64,000 bases of DNA from Antedon mediterranea (lineage: Eukaryota > Echinodermata > Crinoidea > Comatulida > Antedonidae), in the NCBI RefSeq assembly GCF_964355755.1, contig NC_092679.1:16730932-16794931 (forward strand), in the 5' to 3' direction. Positions 25,301 to 41,264 of this stretch are shown piece by piece. The notes under the pieces were generated by a model that was given only the letters and a program-made list of their open reading frames with translations, was not told the DNA's origin and did not search any database. How positions within the stretch are numbered: the stretch's first letter is position 1; every line of letters starts with the position of its first letter. The translations under genes were made by a program, and so were the position numbers.

Positions 25301-27613
25301 TCACGGTGTAGTAACCTAGTAACTAGTACGCGCTGAACATCCGGTGATTCGGCTCCTCGAAGAGAAGAAGAAGACGAATTTTTATTCGGCCTACCTGATT
25401 ATAATATTATTATTAATAGGCTTATTGATGGAAATTCTTCTGTTAATTTCAACGACCTAGGCCTAAGTGAATATTTTATTGCCAAGGAATCATTAATTAG
25501 TAATTATCTGTATATTATTCTTCGCAAGGTAAGGTGTCTAGGCAGGCTTATTTAAATACAAATAATATAGGAGGCCTAGCCAACCCAGCAGACTTGTTCT
25601 TGGCTATATAATATAACAGATATTGCCTTTTATATCGGTTAAATATAAGATTTGACATCCCCGAGGGGATGTCAAATCTTATATTTAACCTCTAAGCAGT
25701 CAATATCTGTATAATAGTTTTTGTTACAGAGGGCAAACAATGCTGTATCTTTGTGGCGGAAAAATAACGAGACTGAATAAAGTAGAAGTTCTTTTATGAA
25801 CTTATGTTTGTACCACAATAGTTGGTAAACTAGTAGCATTAAATACAAATAAAAATATATATGTTGATGTACTTTTGGCAATTTATTATTATTTATAATT
25901 GTTTGCTAAAGTTTTTAGGACCTATATAATTAAATATGCCGTGTGGTAAAATTATGTTTTGGTAATTAAGTGTGGTAACGATGTATTCAAAACAATATTT
26001 TAAAGATCTCTTTGTTTTTCTTTAAAAACAAAATTGTAAATTTATTTGTAATCAGCTGTACCAAATTAATTAAAAATATATAACACATTTGTAGATAGAT
26101 TAAGATATTAATGGAAGTACATTGATACTTCACTTACCTCTCGTTGACCCACGTCTTCTTTAAGTGTTTTTGAAACTCGAGTAGGCCTTAATTCCGAATC
26201 AGGTGTGACGTCAGAATTCTTCAACCGATATGTATCAAATGACATTGCTTCAACTTCAGATCCATGAAGTTGATGAGGACTCTTTTCAATAACCAAATCA
26301 ATCACTAAGAACATATAAATATGATTTAAGTAAACAAAATATATGCCCAAAGCATTATTGCTGTTTAATAATTTTCCTTTGTATGATACCGTATAGGCAT
26401 ATAACAATATGGCCTAAAGTTAAATGTGTAAACGTTACAGAGGGAAAAAAATGTTGTATCTTTATGGATGAAAAATAACGAGACTGAATATAACGTATAG
26501 AATTCGGCGTGCATTTCCCTTATGAAGTTATGTATACGTTTGTACCGCAAGCAGAATTCAATAGACATGTACGTATATTGTATAACAGATATTAACATAT
26601 TATTGCACTGCCATCATAAATGCATAATCATAAAAACTATATTGTACTTAATAATACACATTATAACCAAAGGTGACGTGTGCTTACCGTTCTCTTTGCA
26701 AAACGTAATTAATGCCGCATCTGTATCGATTAAATAAACGTGTTTGATATCTCCTCCGCCATTCTTCTGCTGTCTAAAATGTGTTTCAATTTGATCTGTG
26801 ACGTGTCTAATTCTTTGGATTCCCACTACCACTAACGACCGTTTCTTGTCACTATCGGTGAGTTCTTCTGTCACTGACAAAAAACTCTTGTATGACGACA
26901 TAAAAAAAAAATCATTAGAATTTTAAATTCAAAATTATTTTTGGTACGGATAATAATGTAAATGTCTTAATACTACTGTATTTCATTAAAGAATTAATTT
27001 ATTACCCTTACTTTCTGTACGTCATCTGTATTTGTAGGTTGGTTGACTTTAGACTTCTTCAGCATACTGCTTAATGACGTCACCTCGACTGTCTGTCCGT
27101 TAAGCTTATGCGAACCATGTTCAATAACCGATTGTATCACTAAAAATCAGAATGTACAATACAAAGCGTTTGATTAAAGAATAATCAGTTTGTCTAAATA
27201 AAAGATAATATCGAATGAGATGTTATTTATTATTTTGTATTGTACGCATATAGGGTGCCCAATATTCGTTACATTATAGTGCCTTGTAGTATAGACAATT
27301 TTAGAGAGAAAAAAGAAACATCTGACGACCGGCCGGAATGTAAACAGTGAATTAGGACAATTAATTGTGTAAAATTAATTATAGTCACATGTATTATTTG
27401 CCTACCTTTTTCTTCGCCAAACGTAATTAATGCCGTGCTTTTGTCCAGCATTATAATCTTTTCAATGTCCCCTCCACCATTGACCCGTTTTCCAAAGTAT
27501 ATCTCAATTTTATCTTCGTTAGTTAATGTCGGAATTTCCGATACCAGCACCGACCGTGTCTTGGCGCTTTCACTGAGTTCAGCCATCAGTGATGACATTA
27601 CGTATTCCGACAT
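22323..27613 (-). CDS. Two-RRM macrodomain protein lacking a RING (paralogue 2)
   Basis: Exons 27406-27613, 27012-27139, 26688-26886, 26138-26304, 22851-24261 and 22323-22507 join in frame to 765 aa. RRM1 is at about 15-105 (SVLVSEIP, GGGDIEKI, ALITFGEE, then VIEHGSHKLNG from exon 2). RRM2 is at about 115-205 (SLVVVGIQ, GGGDIKHV, ALITFCKE, VIEKSPHQLHG). A low-complexity linker contains three 39-aa repeats. A macrodomain follows at about 575-760 with VIVSSVD, a full MGGGLASAI loop, VMPDCN and IPGLGTGAFNYP. The final exon completes the macrodomain and stops soon after, so no RING is present, unlike paralogues 1 and 3. Intron positions and phases match the paralogues. Start at 27613 follows an acceptor AAAG; an upstream exon is possible. 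RNA and ADP-ribose binding are inferred from the domains. Confidence 0.85.
23451..23742 (-). repeat. 117-bp coding tandem repeat in paralogue 2
   Basis: TTCTTCCATATTTCTTGT recurs at 23451, 23568 and 23685, a period of 117 bp (39 residues). Two units are nearly identical and the third partial. In the protein each gives a segment with SSNQPSHVTSHDTRNMEE and SYPNKTAYDRHF. The in-frame period shows that expansion kept the protein open. Confidence 0.9.
24729..24870. repeat. Perfect 68-bp inverted repeat, 6-nt loop
   Basis: Bases 24729-24796 and 24803-24870 are exact reverse complements, separated by TGTATT. The arms contain GGAGGCCTAGCCTAGCTATC. Parts of the left arm also recur just upstream (24650-24728), suggesting stepwise inverted duplication. 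Confidence 0.95.
25118..25190 (-). repeat. tRNA-derived SINE head or tRNA pseudogene
   Basis: The minus strand reads GTGGCGCAGCGGTTGAAGCG (A-box-like) and, about 35 bases later, AAGTTCAAGACC (B-box-like). An acceptor stem cannot be formed convincingly, so it is not called as a functional tRNA. Confidence 0.5.
25727..25830. repeat. Dispersed repeat (copy 1 of 2)
   Basis: GTTACAGAGGGCAAACAATG followed by GTATCTTTGTGGCGG and AAAATAACGAGACTGAATA matches 26435-26550 closely. It abuts the long inverted-repeat element, so it may be part of the same transposon family. Confidence 0.65.
26435..26550. repeat. Dispersed repeat (copy 2 of 2)
   Basis: Second copy of the repeat at 25727-25830, sharing GTTACAGAGGG, TGTATCTTTATGG and AAAAATAACGAGACTGAATA. 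It lies in intron 3 of paralogue 2. Confidence 0.65.
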
Positions 27614-27693
27614 CTTTAAAAACGACAGGAAAAATAAAAAATATTAAGTAACTTTGTGTACTATTGAACAGTAGGTCTTTCTAACATTGAAAT

Positions 27694-28252
27694 GTGTTGA
27701 TATGCGTCGTTATTTGTCGACTGCGTCGTTACGGTATTTGTCGATATGCGTCGTTATTTGTCAATATGCGTCGTTATTTGTCGACAAGCGTCGTTATTGG
27801 TCGACATGTGTCGTTATTTGTCGACATGCGTCGTTATTTGTCGACCATGCGTCATTATTTGTCGACATGCGTGGTTATTTGTCGCCCATGCGTCGTTATT
27901 TGTCGATATGCGTCGTTACTTGTCGATATGCGTGGTTATTTGTCGACATGCGTCGTTATTTGTCGATATGCGTCGTTATTTGTCACTATATGCGTCATTA
28001 TTTATCACTATGCGTCGTTATGTGTCGGTATACGTCGTTATTTGTCGATATGCGTCCTTATTTGTCGACATGAGTCGTTATTTGTCGACATGCGTCCTTA
28101 TTTTTCGATATGCGTCGTTATTTGTCAATATGCGTCGTTATGTGTCGGTATACGTCGTTATTTGTCGATATGCGTCCTTATTTGTCGACATGAGTCGTTA
28201 TTTGTCGACATGCGTCCTTATTTGTCGACATGCGTCGTTATTTGTAGATCGA
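27694..28252 (+). repeat. 20-bp minisatellite with 120-bp higher-order repeat
   Basis: The unit is about GATATGCGTCGTTATTTGTC (20 bp), some 28 copies. The blocks 28021-28130 and 28141-28250 are nearly identical, an exact 120-bp period from a recent six-unit duplication. No frame contains stops over long runs, which explains spurious open frames. It sits just upstream of the first coding exon of paralogue 2. Confidence 0.95.
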
Positions 28253-28930
28253 TAACGGAGGAGTAGGCTACTGTATAAAACCAACTTAGCAATCTTAATT
28301 AATCCTAATTATTTCTATCTAGGAATCAATCTGGTATGAGAAAATCCTTGATGGCACACATTGAACAAAAAAAAATTTCCCAAACAACATGATGGAAAAA
28401 ACATTTTCTTATTTCTGTTTCAAAATGTCTTTGTAATGTCTATGTATGCCATGAAGAAATAAGTAGCTGTGGATAGGCCTACTACTAGTACTAGGTATAT
28501 ATATGGCCTACTATCATTATTATATTATTTTATTGTCCTACCTTTTATGGTTATGCTTCCATTCTTTGTACCCACGCTATTGTTGGAGGTTATTTGCATT
28601 TATCAAACAAATACTGATTACAAAGAATTGAGAATATAACAGTGGTTGTACGGCTGATACTGTATGTACTTTAGTATATTTGCCTTTACATTATTGTAAC
28701 GATTAAGCATTCTATACACTTTTCATGTTTATCGATTACGTTACGGTGGCCTACTGTTAAATAGGCCTATCTATCGATCCTATAGCCTACGCACAAACTA
28801 AATTGAACGGACAAACACTGTATAAATTAGCCTATTATAGTATAAAGATAAAACTGTTACCGTGTAAAACGTATCTTCTTACATCGACGTCAGACTCAAC
28901 AAAAATGGAGTTTTTGTATTTGTATATATT

Positions 28931-29035
28931 ATGTACAACATTATTTTTGGACTTTGGAAATTCCCGTAGACAAGAGATCATGTATACCGCGATGCATTGT
29001 GGGTGGTATGCAAAAGTGCGCCGCCTTACGACAGC
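28931..29035 (+). repeat. Dispersed repeat of about 100 bp, copy A
   Basis: TTTTTGGACTTTGGAAATTC, CGTAGACA, TTGTGGGTGG and AAAGTGCGCC recur in order at 32756-32855. Probably the end of a transposon; its limits are unknown. Confidence 0.6.
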
Positions 29036-29191
29036 CTACTCCCGTATAATCATGGACTATAAAAGTCCATGACATAACAGAAATCAATGACACATCATAT
29101 AATTGTGGTTAAATTTTGAAGGGTCAGGGTCAAAGATCAAGGTCCACAAAAAAAAAATAAATAAAAAATAAAAAAATAATTAAAAAAAAAC

Positions 29192-29270
29192 CCTTAGTGG
29201 GACTTGAACCAGCGATCTCAACTGTGAGAGGCTGGATACATAACAATTACACCACACTTTCATCCACAAC
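29192..29270 (-). repeat. tRNA-derived SINE head
   Basis: The minus strand has GTGTGGTGTAATTGTTATG (A box) and GCTGGTTCAAGTCCCACT (B box) at tRNA spacing. The interior resembles tRNA-Val around GCCTCTCACAG. The acceptor stem does not pair and A-rich runs flank it, so a SINE is more likely than a tRNA gene. Confidence 0.6.
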
Positions 29271-29431
29271 TTTGTAGTGTGCAGTTAGCCTATTTACACT
29301 TAGAACTAAAAAAAAAAATGTAAAAAAAAAAATATTCAGGGGCATTTTATGTAGGGGAATTTTACAGTAGGCGGAGGTTTGTACTCTCGGAGTACCCTCT
29401 AGTTTATAATAAAATTATGATAATAACTTAC

Positions 29432-29452
29432 CAAAGATGCTTTTAAATCCAT
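29432..29452 (-). other. Candidate upstream exon of paralogue 2
   Basis: A short ATG-containing stretch (seven codons) ends at a strong donor, CTTTG|GTAAGTTA, in phase 0. It would join in frame to the exon at 27613, adding MDLKASL. The context at position -3 is weak, so the 27613 ATG is preferred. Confidence 0.25.
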
Positions 29453-30153
29453 CCAATGGTGTTATTTTTACCCTCGTACTACATTTGCACGAGTTAAGTA
29501 AAGCAATATGCCTATTCAACTCTGTTAACAAGTAAAAGATCCAATTGTCCGAATTATTTTTCTCATTTTCTTAATAGAAAGATGCAATCCTTAGTGGGAG
29601 AGTATGTAGACATTTTCCAATTTCTGATAAACGTACATTCGGATCTTTCTCAGATATTAATCATAGGCCTACTCGCCATCTACAAATAATTATTGGGGCA
29701 GAATGCTTAAATATAATATTTTTACTCCAAGTATTGTTCATGGCCTAGTAACATTATAGTTTTTACAGATTCTCTTAGATTTTAGACCATTAACCTTTCC
29801 AATATTATTTATTCCTTGGATAGTCTTTGGTACTACTAATTTCAGCTTTTTTCAACTTCAAACATAATTATGTTTTGGCTATTGGCAAATATGGTTTTAA
29901 TACAGCTTCAAATATAGCATCTGGCTATTCCAAAATAGGGTTTTAAGAAATGAAGAAATGTATAAAACAGCATTTATTATGAAAGAAGGTTTATACGAAT
30001 TCAATGTTCATATCTTGTGTTCTCCAAATTACACAAGTATAATACTTTTAAGCGTCTTGATAATTAAGTAAGAATATCGCGTTCATTATTGAATTATCAA
30101 AATACGTTAAATTTCCCTCCGACATAAAAAGGATGACCATCTAAATTGCTGTT

Positions 30154-32621
30154 CTACTTTGTCGTAATCACTTTTACAAATTCTGTAATGAAAAAACACA
30201 TCGTTACTTCCTTTTTGTAGAGTTTTTCAAACATTCATTTTAGGCCTCTAAAGGTACGCGAGTGGATGCCGTTTGGATGTGTGTAGAGTATCATAATAAT
30301 GGGTAGTTAAATGTAAAAACGAGTACGCGACTGTCATGTGCGATGTAAACAATATTTACGTTCGTAGTAGACTTGGCCATCGCCATCAATGCCTGCATCC
30401 CTGATCATTTCATTCACTTTATCATCAGTCAACTTCTCACCAAGGTTTGCCATCACATGCCTTAATTCAGCAGCGCTAGAAATAAACAATAAAAGAATAA
30501 ACGTAGATGGAAGAATGACTTGATAGGTTGATTCGTTAAGCTCTGTCTACACTATCAAACTTTATGTGACAAAAAAATGTGATGTGCCCATATATGGACA
30601 TGATGATGTCATATCACTCCCATATTTGGAGACATTATAAGTGTTTTTGTCGAACTAGTTTGATAGTGTAGACAGGGAGCTTTACACAAGTTGGCTTATC
30701 ATAGTTGTGCTCCCATCAACAGACAAAAGAGGATCTATACGGTAACTCGTGCATTATCGAAACCGTTGTATGTATGGAAATATTCCTACAGAAGTCCGAT
30801 CCTGACTTTCTGATTTCGTTTAATCGTGAAATTCGAATCAACAATTTTTTGCGTAGTGCTTGCGCAGGCGCAGATTGATTTGTTTACAAAGTGAGCGAAG
30901 CTTGCGCGTTGCATGTTTACGTGATCTGCGAAAATCCCTAATATCGAAAAATCTTACCTGATGTAACCACTGCTGTCTTTATCAAACACACTGAAAGCGA
31001 TTCGAATCTCTTCTTCAGTATCTGTGTCCTTCAATTTTTCAGCCATTATTGTAAGAAATTCTTGGAAATCTATTGTGCTGTCAACTACCATTTCATGTAT
31101 TGTCCCCCAAAAACATGAACAATGAAAATTAATAAAATATAACTTTAAATAGGCCATTTTAGTAGTTTTAATAAAATTGTTCACTTCTGTAAAAAAAGAA
31201 GTATTTAAATTATAAGAAGACAAACGAACCGGTTAATTTTAACCAAGAAACATTGTCTGACCGACAATATTTTTTGCTATTACATTTTTTTAGGTAAATC
31301 ATTTTTTTTCGATCCAGTTTTTGGTCAAAGTGAATAACTATTACGTGACATTAAAATGGCATTTCAACAACAAAATTGACGAAAAACTATTTTTAGGAGG
31401 ATAATATAACTTTATACTAAATGTTTCTCTCGGATAATTGAATCTAATGAATGTTCATATTGACGAAATGTGGACGGGAAAAACCAAAACTTACAGTCAT
31501 GATCGACGACTTCATCGATCATGTCCTTGAGTTCTGCCTCTGTTGGGCTCTCTCCAAGAGATCGCATGATAGTTCCGAGTTCTTTAGGGGTGATGGTAGG
31601 CCCACCATCCTCATTTTTGTCAAATAAGAAGAAAGCCTCCTTAAATTCTGAAAAAACCCAGTGTACCGATTTAAATAAAATATTATCTGTTTTTATTATG
31701 TATTTATATTGTTTATGTGGAAATTTTCCCTTGATGACATCAGTAGGTAATAACATTGAAATAAAAATACTAAAATGAATGTGTACACAAAAATGCCAAA
31801 CTGTAAGCTATACTGTATATTTCATTCACCCACAACAACTTCGCGTGCTACACGCTGGTGGTATACGAATCTTGGTTCCGCTTTGAAAGGCGAATTGATT
31901 ATGTTTTGTTTAGCGGTTTGAAAATTATATCTGTTGATTTTTAGGCCTGTAACTCGTAACGTTTCTTACCTGCAATTTGCTCCTCTGTAAATTGATCAAC
32001 CTAAATAACGATTGTGTACAAAACATTAAGCATTTAATAGTATCACACAATATTTCAATACTATGAGTTAGGATACCTTATAATGTTTAGATACTGTATA
32101 CAAATTAAATCGATTGTTTGTTTTTTTTGCTGTATGTCCACATTTACAACTAGGCTGTGGCATCATAATAATATTGATTTTATAGTGTCATATCCGCAAA
32201 AAAGTACTCATGGCTCTCTCAAGTTAACAATAGAGGGAGAAAGGGGATTCCAAGTCTGTATTTTCGTTTCGAATTTTGTCTGAAAATACAGTTAACAAGC
32301 TCAAGTAGTATACGTATGAAATGCATATATGCAAAATATTTATATTTTTACTAATATTAGGTCAAAACTCCGTCTGGACTACCAGAGTTTCTCGGTTCGA
32401 ATTTATTGTGGTGGGCCATTTCAGATTTTAGAGCAACGGTATAAAAATCTCTTGAACCCAATTGTTTTCGTGGTCGGCGCTGTTCTTCAAGAAGTTGTCA
32501 GATGAACGCATCATTTCCATAATTTGTATTGTTCACTAATTAACAATTTCAGCCCAAACAATGACCTTCGGCTGTGTATGACAAATAGCCTACTACACGC
32601 TATCCTACTAACACTCACCAT
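30154..32621 (-). CDS. Divergent calmodulin-like protein (tandem duplicate)
   Basis: Exons 32619-32621 (ATG only), 31970-32000, 31495-31647, 30958-31084, 30360-30475 and 30154-30182 join in frame to 152 aa. Exon number, positions and phases equal those of the calmodulin gene upstream, so this is a tandem duplicate. EF-hand 1 ([14 protein letters not shown]) has a two-residue insertion in its Ca-binding loop. EF-hand 2 ([12 protein letters not shown]) and EF-hand 3 ([12 protein letters not shown]) keep their ligands. EF-hand 4 ([12 protein letters not shown]) has lost Asp at position 1 and Glu at position 12. No stop or frameshift was found. The acceptor of exon 4 (31085-31087) is only 10-12 bp from a MITE and lacks a pyrimidine tract, so efficient splicing is doubtful. 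It is either a calmodulin-like protein with two working sites or a gene early in decay. Confidence 0.82.
30537..30684. mobile_element. MITE family 1, full copy
   Basis: Both ends are present (AAGCTCTGTCTACACTATCA and TAGTGTAGACAGGGAGCTTT) around GTGCCCATATATGGACATGA. It lies in intron 4 of the calmodulin-like gene, about 60 bp upstream of exon 5. Confidence 0.85.
30871..30918 (+). repeat. Dispersed 46-bp repeat, copy B
   Basis: GATTTGTTTACAAAGTGAGC followed by CTTGCGCGTTGCATGTT, nearly identical to 13752-13797. It lies about 40 bp beyond the exon 4 donor of the calmodulin-like gene. Confidence 0.6.
31097..31405. mobile_element. MITE family 3, copy B
   Basis: Starts TGTATTGTCCCCCAAAAAC like 18849 and shares its interior (GTGAATAACTATTACGTGAC); the far end is degenerate (TTTTTAGGAGGATAATATA). 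Its left end is 12 bp upstream of exon 4 of the calmodulin-like gene on the transcribed strand. Confidence 0.75.
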
Positions 32622-32755
32622 TTTAAAATAGGTAGGCCTACAGTAGGCAGATGATATCGAGTAGTAATGGTATACAATTTAATTGGTAAGACGAATCGGT
32701 GACTGCATAATCACGTACAACGATAATATATTTATCAAGTAACAAACAACATGTA

Positions 32756-32855
32756 TACAACATTATTTTTGGACTTTGGAAATTCCCGTAGACACTTCAT
32801 CATAATTGCATAATGTTGTGGGTGGAACAAAGTGCGCCATCTTGCGACTGGGCAT
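32756..32855 (+). repeat. Dispersed repeat of about 100 bp, copy B
   Basis: Matches 28931-29035 (TTTTTGGACTTTGGAAATTC, then AAAGTGCGCCATCTTGCGAC). It lies upstream of the calmodulin-like gene. The rest of 32650-33560 holds no recognised feature. Confidence 0.6.
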
Positions 32856-33565
32856 AATAGATAGAATAGCTAAAGATTATATATAAAATAGGCTTCGGCT
32901 TTTATTATATCTATGGTTACAGTACTGTAGAATAAACCCCAAACATTTCCAACCATTCAAGAAAAGCAAATGAATGAACAAGTTGATCGATCCCTCCCGG
33001 AGAGATTACAATTTTAAAAAGTAGTATGCAGTAGTAGTAGTATCGTATTTTAGTGTTTTTTTAAACGCAACCGTTTCCAGTATTTTAGTAGCCACTGGAT
33101 AATGCATTGAGAAGGAGAGGAGAAGGGTATCTTGAAGAGATCATTCTGCTGATAATTATATTATTTTCTTTCACATTTTGATAAACAAAACAGAAGACAT
33201 TAAATATGTCTGAAAAGTGCAAAATTTCTTTTAATAATGTTATTTTTACATTAACAGCAGGACATGAACAATATTTAGGCTAGGCGTATCTATAAAACAA
33301 ATTTAAATAAGACATCATAGAGAGCGTTTGATTTTCTAATCTTCAGTCCTTCTTCACACTGTATATTTATGCTATTTTAAGGTTGAGCAGAATCAAAATA
33401 TAGGCCTAGTGCAATGTAACATAATTTACAGATATATCTACTAAAATCAATTGATACGTATTGCTGGTATTTTCATAATCGTTGCAATATCGAAGTCATG
33501 CGTCGGTTAGGCCTTCGTATTTTCCATTACATAAAAACAAAATGTTGATCATCAAAAGGACTGTT

Positions 33566-37905
<4,340 letters not shown>

Positions 37906-38050
37906 TTTGTAAGAAGGTGGTATGGATTGATGAAAGGTAGTTAATCTACGGTGGTTGCAGCAGAACTGAAAGACAATCTATGTGGTGATAGGATTGCGAA
38001 CAAACGGTATGCAAATGAGCGACCTGTTGAGACGAATCGCTGATGACTAC
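37906..38050 (-). promoter_or_regulatory. Calmodulin 5' UTR / promoter-proximal region with octamer
   Basis: A perfect octamer (ATGCAAAT read on +, 38009-38016) lies about 105 bp before the ATG. The string AGACGAATCG followed by TGA occurs here (about 38030) and also upstream of the calmodulin-like gene (about 32688), so part of the leader was duplicated with the gene. The start site is not known. Confidence 0.4.
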
Positions 38051-41000
38051 TGCACAACTACTAAATTGTTAAGTTTTATTCATGCATTCTTTGTCCGCTA
38101 GTAACCACTCAACCGATCCGTGCCAACGATTTGTATTATCCTTTACCCTGAAAATATCGAGGTTAATCTTGTATCTCATGAACTGTATGCCAATTTGTCC
38201 TATTATATATATGAGCACGGCGGATCCTGACAGAGAGCCGGGGGAATCGGGCAACACTTCCTCCCTAATAACCTAATTTGGGGAATTTCAGCTGTATATT
38301 ATTTTATATTCAATACTGCCAAACTAACATTGACAATTTGGTATAAAAATCGTGACTAATAAATTAGCATATGGTTAATAATACGCATTTGCGTTTGTAT
38401 CTAGGCGCGCCTATATTTTATTTTCAATCAAATTCTTGACAGAAGATAAATGTTATTACTTGACTAATGCTTACAAAGCATTTGGCAAGTATAACAATTG
38501 CTTGGTATGATCATGGACCTATACATTAGGTCCATGGATGAATGTATACATTATTTTTCTGAACGGTTTTTAGTCGCGTCCAACGTGTCGGTTGGTCGGT
38601 AAACACTAACTTGAGCACGTGACTTCAGCCACATGTATATGGCCTTAATTGTTTTTAGATTCATATTGCTAACCAAAGCTATCTTTACTTTGGAATCTTG
38701 CTAAACATTTAAGTGTATTCCTTACTTATTTTCAAATAGATATATACCTACAGACCATGCCTATTGATTTTCATGAAATAATGTTGATGAGGTCACAAAC
38801 GTATATTAAAAGCTGGAGTTATATATATGTATCTTCAATATTGTCCAAAATAACAAATATCGCGCTCTCTTCCGGGGTGCGCATTTTCCAAGTTTCTGAG
38901 CGCATTGAATTATAAGTATAAAACTTTATTTAGAATGACCCATGCAACAACAACCAAACTTATTATTTGTATTTGTTCAGGGCCACAATATTATATATTA
39001 AAAATAACCTTACAAAGTATAAGCAAGTCTACTGAATTACTGTAACAATCATTACAAATTCAGTTGACCATATTTGGTCAGTTAAAATAATTCGTATTTT
39101 TTACATATTGGTAATTAGATGCAAAGTTAATCGAAACTCTTTACTCATAAATAAAAATTGGAATCGATCGCTATACTGAGTTTCAATTATGTATTGTTTT
39201 CTTATCATTTCTTGTATAGCAGTAAAACTCGAACCAGTAAAAAACAAACAATTAAATTTATATATAACTCTGGCGTTATATTGTCTTAATGCACTGCGAC
39301 TCATGATTACAATAAACTTTGAATTGATTGATAATATAATTATAGCTAATTTGTTATCTTAAATTGAATTATATTATTATTATTACCTGATTAATTCAGA
39401 GCACGAAAGGGAGTGGCAATAATTATTCAATAATTTTAGAAATTATGTCCGTGACTATTGTGTCGTTATTGATGATAAAAAATTTACACAAATAATAAAA
39501 AGAAAATAGAGGTCAGCTTAGAAAAGAACTCCTGGATTCAGGGATTGTTGTTAAAAAATTAAATAATTGCAGCAGTGTTTTCTGTTATAAAAATAAAATA
39601 AATCCTATAAAAATACAATAATGTACTATCGTATTATTACTTAATCGCATTCAGCATATAACTGCAAATATGTCAAGTTTAAATCAATCATATACTCGGT
39701 CTATAGTTTACAACAAAAAACTAATGAAAAAAGTCAAGTCAACTTTTCCTTCGGACAGACATGCGCAACAGCGAATCAGCTGGCGCCTTTTATGCTAAGT
39801 TGAAAAAAGTTGGTGACGTCGGCCATATTTTGAAATTGTTTATGATTAACATAAAGATGAAAAGAAATAGACTTTAATATGTCTATATATCGTTGGTTCC
39901 CTTCCGCATGATTGTTAATTATGCAAGTCAAAACAAATGCCCACGACGAATGCTATCGATCATAATTCTTGTTTTAATCGATGAGAAAAAGGCGGACGTT
40001 TTGTAGATTCAATAAACCTGGCTACTTTTTCTAAACTAGAGTTAAAAAACTGGCGATTTCAAATGTACAATAATGCAGGACAATAATATATGTCGTTTAC
40101 AGGAACGATTAAATAGACACTGTGATTTATGTACTCAACTAAAATTAGCACACTGGGAACTACTTTCGAAAGAGAAACTTGTCACAAAATGAGACCAATT
40201 GTTTAAGTCAAATTTAAAAAAACTTAATTTGTGTTTTGTATGTAACATTATGGTTGAAGGATGGGGAAGAGGATAGGTGCAAAGAGGAAAAATTTTTAAA
40301 TATATTCTTTATTTTGTAACGAAATATTAATTAACATGTTTTACAAATAATATACCACTAAACACAGTAAAACATTGCGATGTAATACTTTGTTGAAACT
40401 ATCACCGTCGTAGTCGATTGAAATAGTACAGTACATGTAACGATACACTACGACGTATGTTTATATATAATGTTAAACAATTTGTGAAAACCACCTCTAT
40501 TCGGGGCAAATCATAAATTCGATTTAATCGGTAATAAATATTAAATTACGGCGACTGAAAACGCTAGCTCATTATCCGTTTCAAAAAAAATTATATCCAA
40601 CCTCTGCAGCACAGATTGAAAAAAAAATGGATCAAATTTCTGTTATGAGTATACAGTACTTTCCTTTACGACGCCTGAGGGAATAGACACTTGTGGAACG
40701 ACACAGAGATTGGAATGTTCCATTCATCGCAAATCAATACATTTGTATAAACGTATATTAAATCTATCAAAATAGTATTTTTTTAAGAAAACATCAACAT
40801 TATGATACTGTACTCGAGCTGTTCAACCGGTTTTCAGCTATTAAAAACAATTATCGTAGGAGGAGATAGGAAAATGCGAAGCCTCCTCGCATTTTTGTGG
40901 CGGATATTTTTCAAGATGGACATCCATTAGACAGTGTATACCACGATCGAAAAACACCCCTATTTGGGGCAAATCGTTGAACCTAAATTCGTTTTAATCG

Positions 41001-41264
41001 TCAATAACTAATTATCGAACTCAATTTAATTAGTAAACAGGGTTACATCAGGTGGTTAAAATCAGTACCGAAAGTACGAACCAACTTTATATACCATCGA
41101 GTAAACATTCTAGAAATAACGCGTGATTTACCGAATTTTGCCCTTACGTAAATTTATATATAGATACCTGCTGACAACAGGACGGAAGTAAGATAATATT
41201 TTCTTTTGCAAGTTCAACGCAAAATTTGGGACGTGGTTACTGCATATACGGCAACCGTTGCACA
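38051..41264. other. Intergenic, no gene seen
   Basis: AT-rich region upstream of calmodulin. A direct repeat of about 50 bp (TCGGGGCAAATCATAAATTC and relatives) lies at 40490-40536 and 40951-41008. No coding frame of interest was recognised. Confidence 0.55.

Larger units (their letters stand above)
24450..25725. mobile_element. Long inverted-repeat element
   Basis: About 190 bp on the left (CAGATATTGACTGCTTAGAG ... CTGCTGGGTCGG, about 24472-24655) reappears inverted on the right (about 25570-25715) with some gaps. Inside are a perfect hairpin (24729-24870), a tRNA-like segment (25118-25190) and a palindrome around GACATCCCCGAGGGGATGTC. No transposase coding was seen. It lies in intron 4 of paralogue 2. 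Confidence 0.7.

Noticed and set aside
27687-28266. Open frames in all three forward frames over 128-190 codons
   Set aside because: Product of a stop-free 20-bp tandem repeat, not coding selection.
29192-29270. Functional tRNA gene
   Set aside because: Internal promoter boxes are present but the acceptor stem does not pair, and A-rich SINE-like flanks suggest a retroposed copy.
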